Source: Nitrososphaerales archaeon TH5894
GTDB taxonomy: Archaea > Thermoproteota > Nitrososphaeria > Nitrososphaerales > Nitrososphaeraceae
Reading direction: 5' to 3'
Length of the DNA stretch: 10,895 bases
NCBI GenBank assembly: GCA_014523485.1
Contig: JAATVK010000243.1
Coordinates: forward strand, 1-10,895
The notes under the pieces are model-generated. The model did no database searches. It was given only the letters and a program-made list of their open reading frames with translations, and was not told the origin of the DNA. Positions 7,101 through 10,895 of the stretch are shown piece by piece. The position numbers and the translations under genes are program-made. Position 1 is the first letter of the stretch. The number at the start of each line of letters is the position of its first letter.

Positions 7101-7109
7101 TTTTTATAA
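7101..7109 (+). promoter_or_regulatory. Putative TATA box of the UbiD-family gene
   Basis: TTTTTATAA is centred about 32 nt upstream of the ATG at 7137 and preceded by a purine-rich stretch (AAAAGAGCTG) in the place of a BRE element. No Shine-Dalgarno is seen before the ATG, which fits a leaderless or near-leaderless mRNA. Confidence 0.4.
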
Positions 7110-7136
7110 CTCTAGAAACTAGTTATTTGTTGATTT

Positions 7137-8591
7137 ATGGCTTTTGATAGTCTATCTGAATATATTGATACACTTGAATCTGTTGGCAAATTACATCGTG
7201 TGAAAACAGAAGTCGATACAAATCTTGAGATAGCGGAGATTATGAGGCGTATGATGTATTCTGGTGACTCACCTGCTATACTTTTTGAAAATGTAAAAGG
7301 ATATGATATTCCTGTATTAGGTAATGCATTTGGAACTATGGATTTATTAAAAATTGCTCTGAATCTCTCAGATTTTAGAGAAATTGGTAAAAGAATTACA
7401 GATTTAACAAAATTGAAAATACCTTCTAACTTGTTTGATAAATTAAAGATGCTTCCTAGATTATCTGAATTAGGAGACTATGCTCCAAAGAATGTTGAAT
7501 CTGGTGCTGTAACAGAAATAATTGAAACCGAAAAGGCTAATCTTAACTCACTACCAATTCTAAAATCGTTTCCCAATGATGCAGGGAAATTTATTACCTT
7601 TGGATTAACTATTACCAAACATCCAGAAACTGGAATTAGAAATATCGGTGTTTATAGAATTCAAATCGTAAATGACCAAAAAGCTATAATGCATTGGCAG
7701 ACACATAAACGAGGAGCTCAACACTATGAAATAATGAAGGAGTATAACAAACCTATTGAAACAGCAATAGTAATCGGAACGGATCCCTCAACTATTTTTA
7801 GTGGAATAGCTCCTGTTCCTGAAGGAATGGATAAATTTTTCTTTTCTGGAATCGTTAGAAAAAGGGGAGTAAAATTAGTAAAATGCAAAACAGTGGATTT
7901 AGAAATTCCTGTTAATTCAGAGATTGTTTTAGAAGGATGGGTTGACCCTAATGAAATGAGACTAGAAGGACCATTTGGGGATCACACTGGATTTTATACA
8001 CCTCCTGAACCATATCCAACATTCAATTTGACATGTCTGATGAGAAGAAAAAATCCAATTTATCTGACAACCGTTGTCGGGAAACCAATTTTGGAAGATG
8101 CATACATCGGAAAAGTTATTGAACAATCATTTCTTCCTCTTATTCAAATGTTTCAACCTGAGGTCATTGATTTTTCTATGCCTGCCTCAGGTTGGTTCCA
8201 AGGACTGGCTATAATATCTATCAAAAAACGATATCCTGGACAGGCGAAAAAAGTAATGATGGGATTATGGGGGATGGGTCAATTATCATTAACAAAAATT
8301 TTTGTTGTTGTTGATCATGATATTAATGTACATGATATTAATGAAGTAATCTGGGCAATTACTACAAAATCTGATCCTAAAAGAGATATAATTATAATTG
8401 ATAATACTCCTACTGATACCCTTGATCCTGCATCTCCAATTTTAAATCTTGGTTCAAAAATGGGAATAGACGCAACTACTAAAACTGCCGAGGAAGGATT
8501 TTTGCGAGAAATTCAAAAACCAGTAGAAGTTGACTATGATACCAAGAATTTAGTTGATAAAAAATGGATCAATTATGGATTCTCTAATTGA
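7137..8591 (+). CDS. UbiD-family prenylated-FMN decarboxylase (candidate anhydromevalonate phosphate decarboxylase)
   Basis: UbiD enzymes decarboxylate unsaturated acids using prenylated FMN made by a UbiX partner. Seen over 484 aa (normal length): N-terminal SLSEYIDTLE (5-14); LFENVKGYDIPVLGN (49-63); IRNIGVYRIQI (167-177), the cofactor-binding stretch; THKRGAQHY (189-197); LEGPFGDHTGFY (276-287); and VVDHDINVHD (391-400). The catalytic Arg-Glu-Asp/Glu set corresponds to R174, E277 and D282, where the fungal Fdc1 enzyme has R173, E277 and E282. In archaea without ubiquinone, one UbiD homologue serves the modified mevalonate pathway described in Aeropyrum pernix, converting trans-anhydromevalonate 5-phosphate to isopentenyl phosphate. 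That is the most likely role here but is not proven by sequence. UbiX and the partner dehydratase are not in the window. The ATG at 7137 matches family N-termini. Confidence 0.92.
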   Translation: MAFDSLSEYIDTLESVGKLHRVKTEVDTNLEIAEIMRRMMYSGDSPAILFENVKGYDIPVLGNAFGTMDLLKIALNLSDFREIGKRITDLTKLKIPSNLFDKLKMLPRLSELGDYAPKNVESGAVTEIIETEKANLNSLPILKSFPNDAGKFITFGLTITKHPETGIRNIGVYRIQIVNDQKAIMHWQTHKRGAQHYEIMKEYNKPIETAIVIGTDPSTIFSGIAPVPEGMDKFFFSGIVRKRGVKLVKCKTVDLEIPVNSEIVLEGWVDPNEMRLEGPFGDHTGFYTPPEPYPTFNLTCLMRRKNPIYLTTVVGKPILEDAYIGKVIEQSFLPLIQMFQPEVIDFSMPASGWFQGLAIISIKKRYPGQAKKVMMGLWGMGQLSLTKIFVVVDHDINVHDINEVIWAITTKSDPKRDIIIIDNTPTDTLDPASPILNLGSKMGIDATTKTAEEGFLREIQKPVEVDYDTKNLVDKKWINYGFSN

Positions 8592-8606
8592 ACAATTCTA
8601 CTATCA

Positions 8607-8650
8607 TTCGTTTTTCATTTTGATTTCTTTACAATTTTCTATATTGGTTT
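8607..8650 (+). terminator. T-rich tract downstream of the UbiD-family gene
   Basis: A run of T clusters separated by single bases (TTTTTCATTTTGATTTC, then more) starts about 18 bp past the stop codon. This is the usual look of an archaeal intrinsic termination zone. No GC-rich hairpin is present. Confidence 0.4.
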
Positions 8651-8677
8651 CCAAATTATCATTATTCTATCAATTAG

Positions 8678-8686
8678 TTTAATAAA
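8678..8686 (+). promoter_or_regulatory. Putative TATA box of the thioesterase gene
   Basis: TTTAATAAA, within AGTTTAATAAATT, is centred about 34 nt before the TTG start at 8716. No Shine-Dalgarno is visible in the 25 nt before the start. Confidence 0.35.
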
Positions 8687-8715
8687 TTCAATCATGTTTT
8701 ATGTTTTGATAGTAA

Positions 8716-9141
8716 TTGGAATTTGATGTAAAAATTGGTGCTACAAAAGAGAGAGTTGTAACAACTAATTCAAACCAGACTACCAGTTTTTTATGGAAAG
8801 GAGAAAATGTGCTTTCTACTCCTTCAATGATTTCTGAAATGGAAGAAACCTGTAGACTGCTTTTAAAGGATTTTGTTTTAAAAGAGAAGGAATGGGATTC
8901 AGTTGGAACCATTGTTGATATTAAACATATTGCTATAACTCCTGTAGGTTCAAAAATTAGGTTGAAAGCAATAATAGAATCTGTTAATAATAGAAGAGTA
9001 CTGTTTAACGTAGAGGCATTTGATGATATTGAAAAAATCGGAGAAGGAAAACATGAACGTTTTATTATTAATGTAGATAAGTTTAAATCCAAATTTGAGG
9101 AAAAAAAAAGAAAATTAGATGTAAATAATGATATTAACTAA
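8716..9141 (+). CDS. Hotdog-fold acyl-CoA thioesterase, FlK (fluoroacetyl-CoA thioesterase)-like
   Basis: A small hotdog-fold thioesterase of 141 aa, a normal length for the family, expected to hydrolyse an acyl-CoA in the cytoplasm, probably as a dimer. The match to FlK is seen in VLSTPSMISEMEETCR (32-47), VGTIVDIKHIAITPVGSKI (63-81), VLFNVEAFDD (95-104) and GEGKHERFIIN (109-119). The FlK catalytic residues T42, E50 and H76 correspond to T35, E43 and H71, with identical Thr-Glu spacing. FlK itself detoxifies fluoroacetyl-CoA in Streptomyces cattleya; most relatives have other or unknown substrates, so only the family should be transferred. The start is TTG at 8716, immediately after an in-frame TAA, with a TATA-like box upstream. 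The last 20 residues are a charged Lys/Glu tail with no visible motif. The thermosome gene starts 63 bp downstream with its own promoter. Confidence 0.85.
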   Translation: MEFDVKIGATKERVVTTNSNQTTSFLWKGENVLSTPSMISEMEETCRLLLKDFVLKEKEWDSVGTIVDIKHIAITPVGSKIRLKAIIESVNNRRVLFNVEAFDDIEKIGEGKHERFIINVDKFKSKFEEKKRKLDVNNDIN

Positions 9142-9154
9142 TTAATCGTGTAAA

Positions 9155-9165
9155 ACTATAAAAAT
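9155..9165 (+). promoter_or_regulatory. Putative thermosome promoter (TATA box)
   Basis: ACTATAAAAAT is the best TATA match in the window. It predicts a transcription start near 9186-9190 and thus a short leader of about 15-19 nt, long enough to carry the AGGTGA ribosome-binding site. This differs from the apparently leaderless neighbours. Confidence 0.55.
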
Positions 9166-9192
9166 AGGGTTTTGAAATGTGTTTATTATATT

Positions 9193-9198
9193 AGGTGA
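9193..9198 (+). promoter_or_regulatory. Ribosome-binding site of the thermosome gene
   Basis: AGGTGA is complementary to the 3' end of archaeal 16S rRNA and lies 6 nt before the ATG at 9205. In-frame ATGs also occur at 9199 (no spacing) and 9211 (12 nt), so the spacing decides for 9205. It is the clearest Shine-Dalgarno in the window. Confidence 0.6.
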
Positions 9199-9204
9199 AT
9201 GAAT

Positions 9205-10895
<1,691 letters not shown>

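Noticed and set aside
8638..8695. 18-codon minus-strand frame between the UbiD-family and thioesterase genes
   Set aside because: Very short, AT-driven composition, and it sits across the likely terminator and promoter of the flanking genes.
8688..9092. Minus-strand frame of 134 codons opposite the thioesterase
   Set aside because: Antisense shadow of a gene with clear FlK-family motifs; the translation is serine/threonine-rich with no domain.

Overview
The window is about 10.9 kb of strongly AT-rich archaeal chromosome. Archaeal markers are a group II chaperonin (thermosome) with a Gly-Gly-Met tail, a Nop5/fibrillarin pair, archaeal-type RNase HII and archaeal Trm1. Many starts lie about 26-35 nt downstream of a TATA-like box with no Shine-Dalgarno, which suggests leaderless transcripts, and several starts are TTG or GTG. 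The gene set and protein style (thermosome tail, UbiD-type decarboxylase, orphan NitT/TauT ATPase, FlK-like thioesterase) fit an ammonia-oxidiser-type Nitrososphaerota (Thaumarchaeota), perhaps a low-GC Nitrosocosmicus-like lineage. That placement is inference from protein style; no marker gene was compared.

Layout. Positions 1-4136 form an RNA-processing block: nop5 (+), fibrillarin flpA (+), rnhB (-) converging on flpA with an 8-bp tail overlap, and trm1 (+) divergent from rnhB. A gene-free AT-rich stretch of about 310 bp follows. Then come a lone NitT/TauT-type ABC ATPase (+) and a short methylenetetrahydrofolate-reductase-family gene (-), whose ends overlap by 9 bp. Next are a CoA-pyrophosphatase-type Nudix hydrolase (+), a 39-codon single-helix membrane protein (+) and a UbiD-family decarboxylase (+). 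The window closes with an FlK-like hotdog thioesterase (+) and a thermosome subunit (+) that runs off the right edge, two bases into what is probably its stop codon.

How the genes fit together. Nop5 and fibrillarin are two of the three proteins of the C/D-box sRNP that 2'-O-methylates rRNA and tRNA. Trm1 dimethylates G26 of tRNA, and RNase HII removes ribonucleotides and primers from DNA. The right half is metabolic housekeeping: one-carbon metabolism, CoA-ester hydrolysis, nucleotide/CoA clean-up, and a prenylated-FMN decarboxylase that may serve the archaeal modified mevalonate pathway. The thermosome adds protein folding.

I see no tRNA, rRNA, CRISPR array, transposase, integrase or attachment site. 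This looks like ordinary core chromosome. The points most worth a second look are the unlisted small membrane protein, the pathway role of the UbiD homologue, and the natural substrate of the FlK-like thioesterase.
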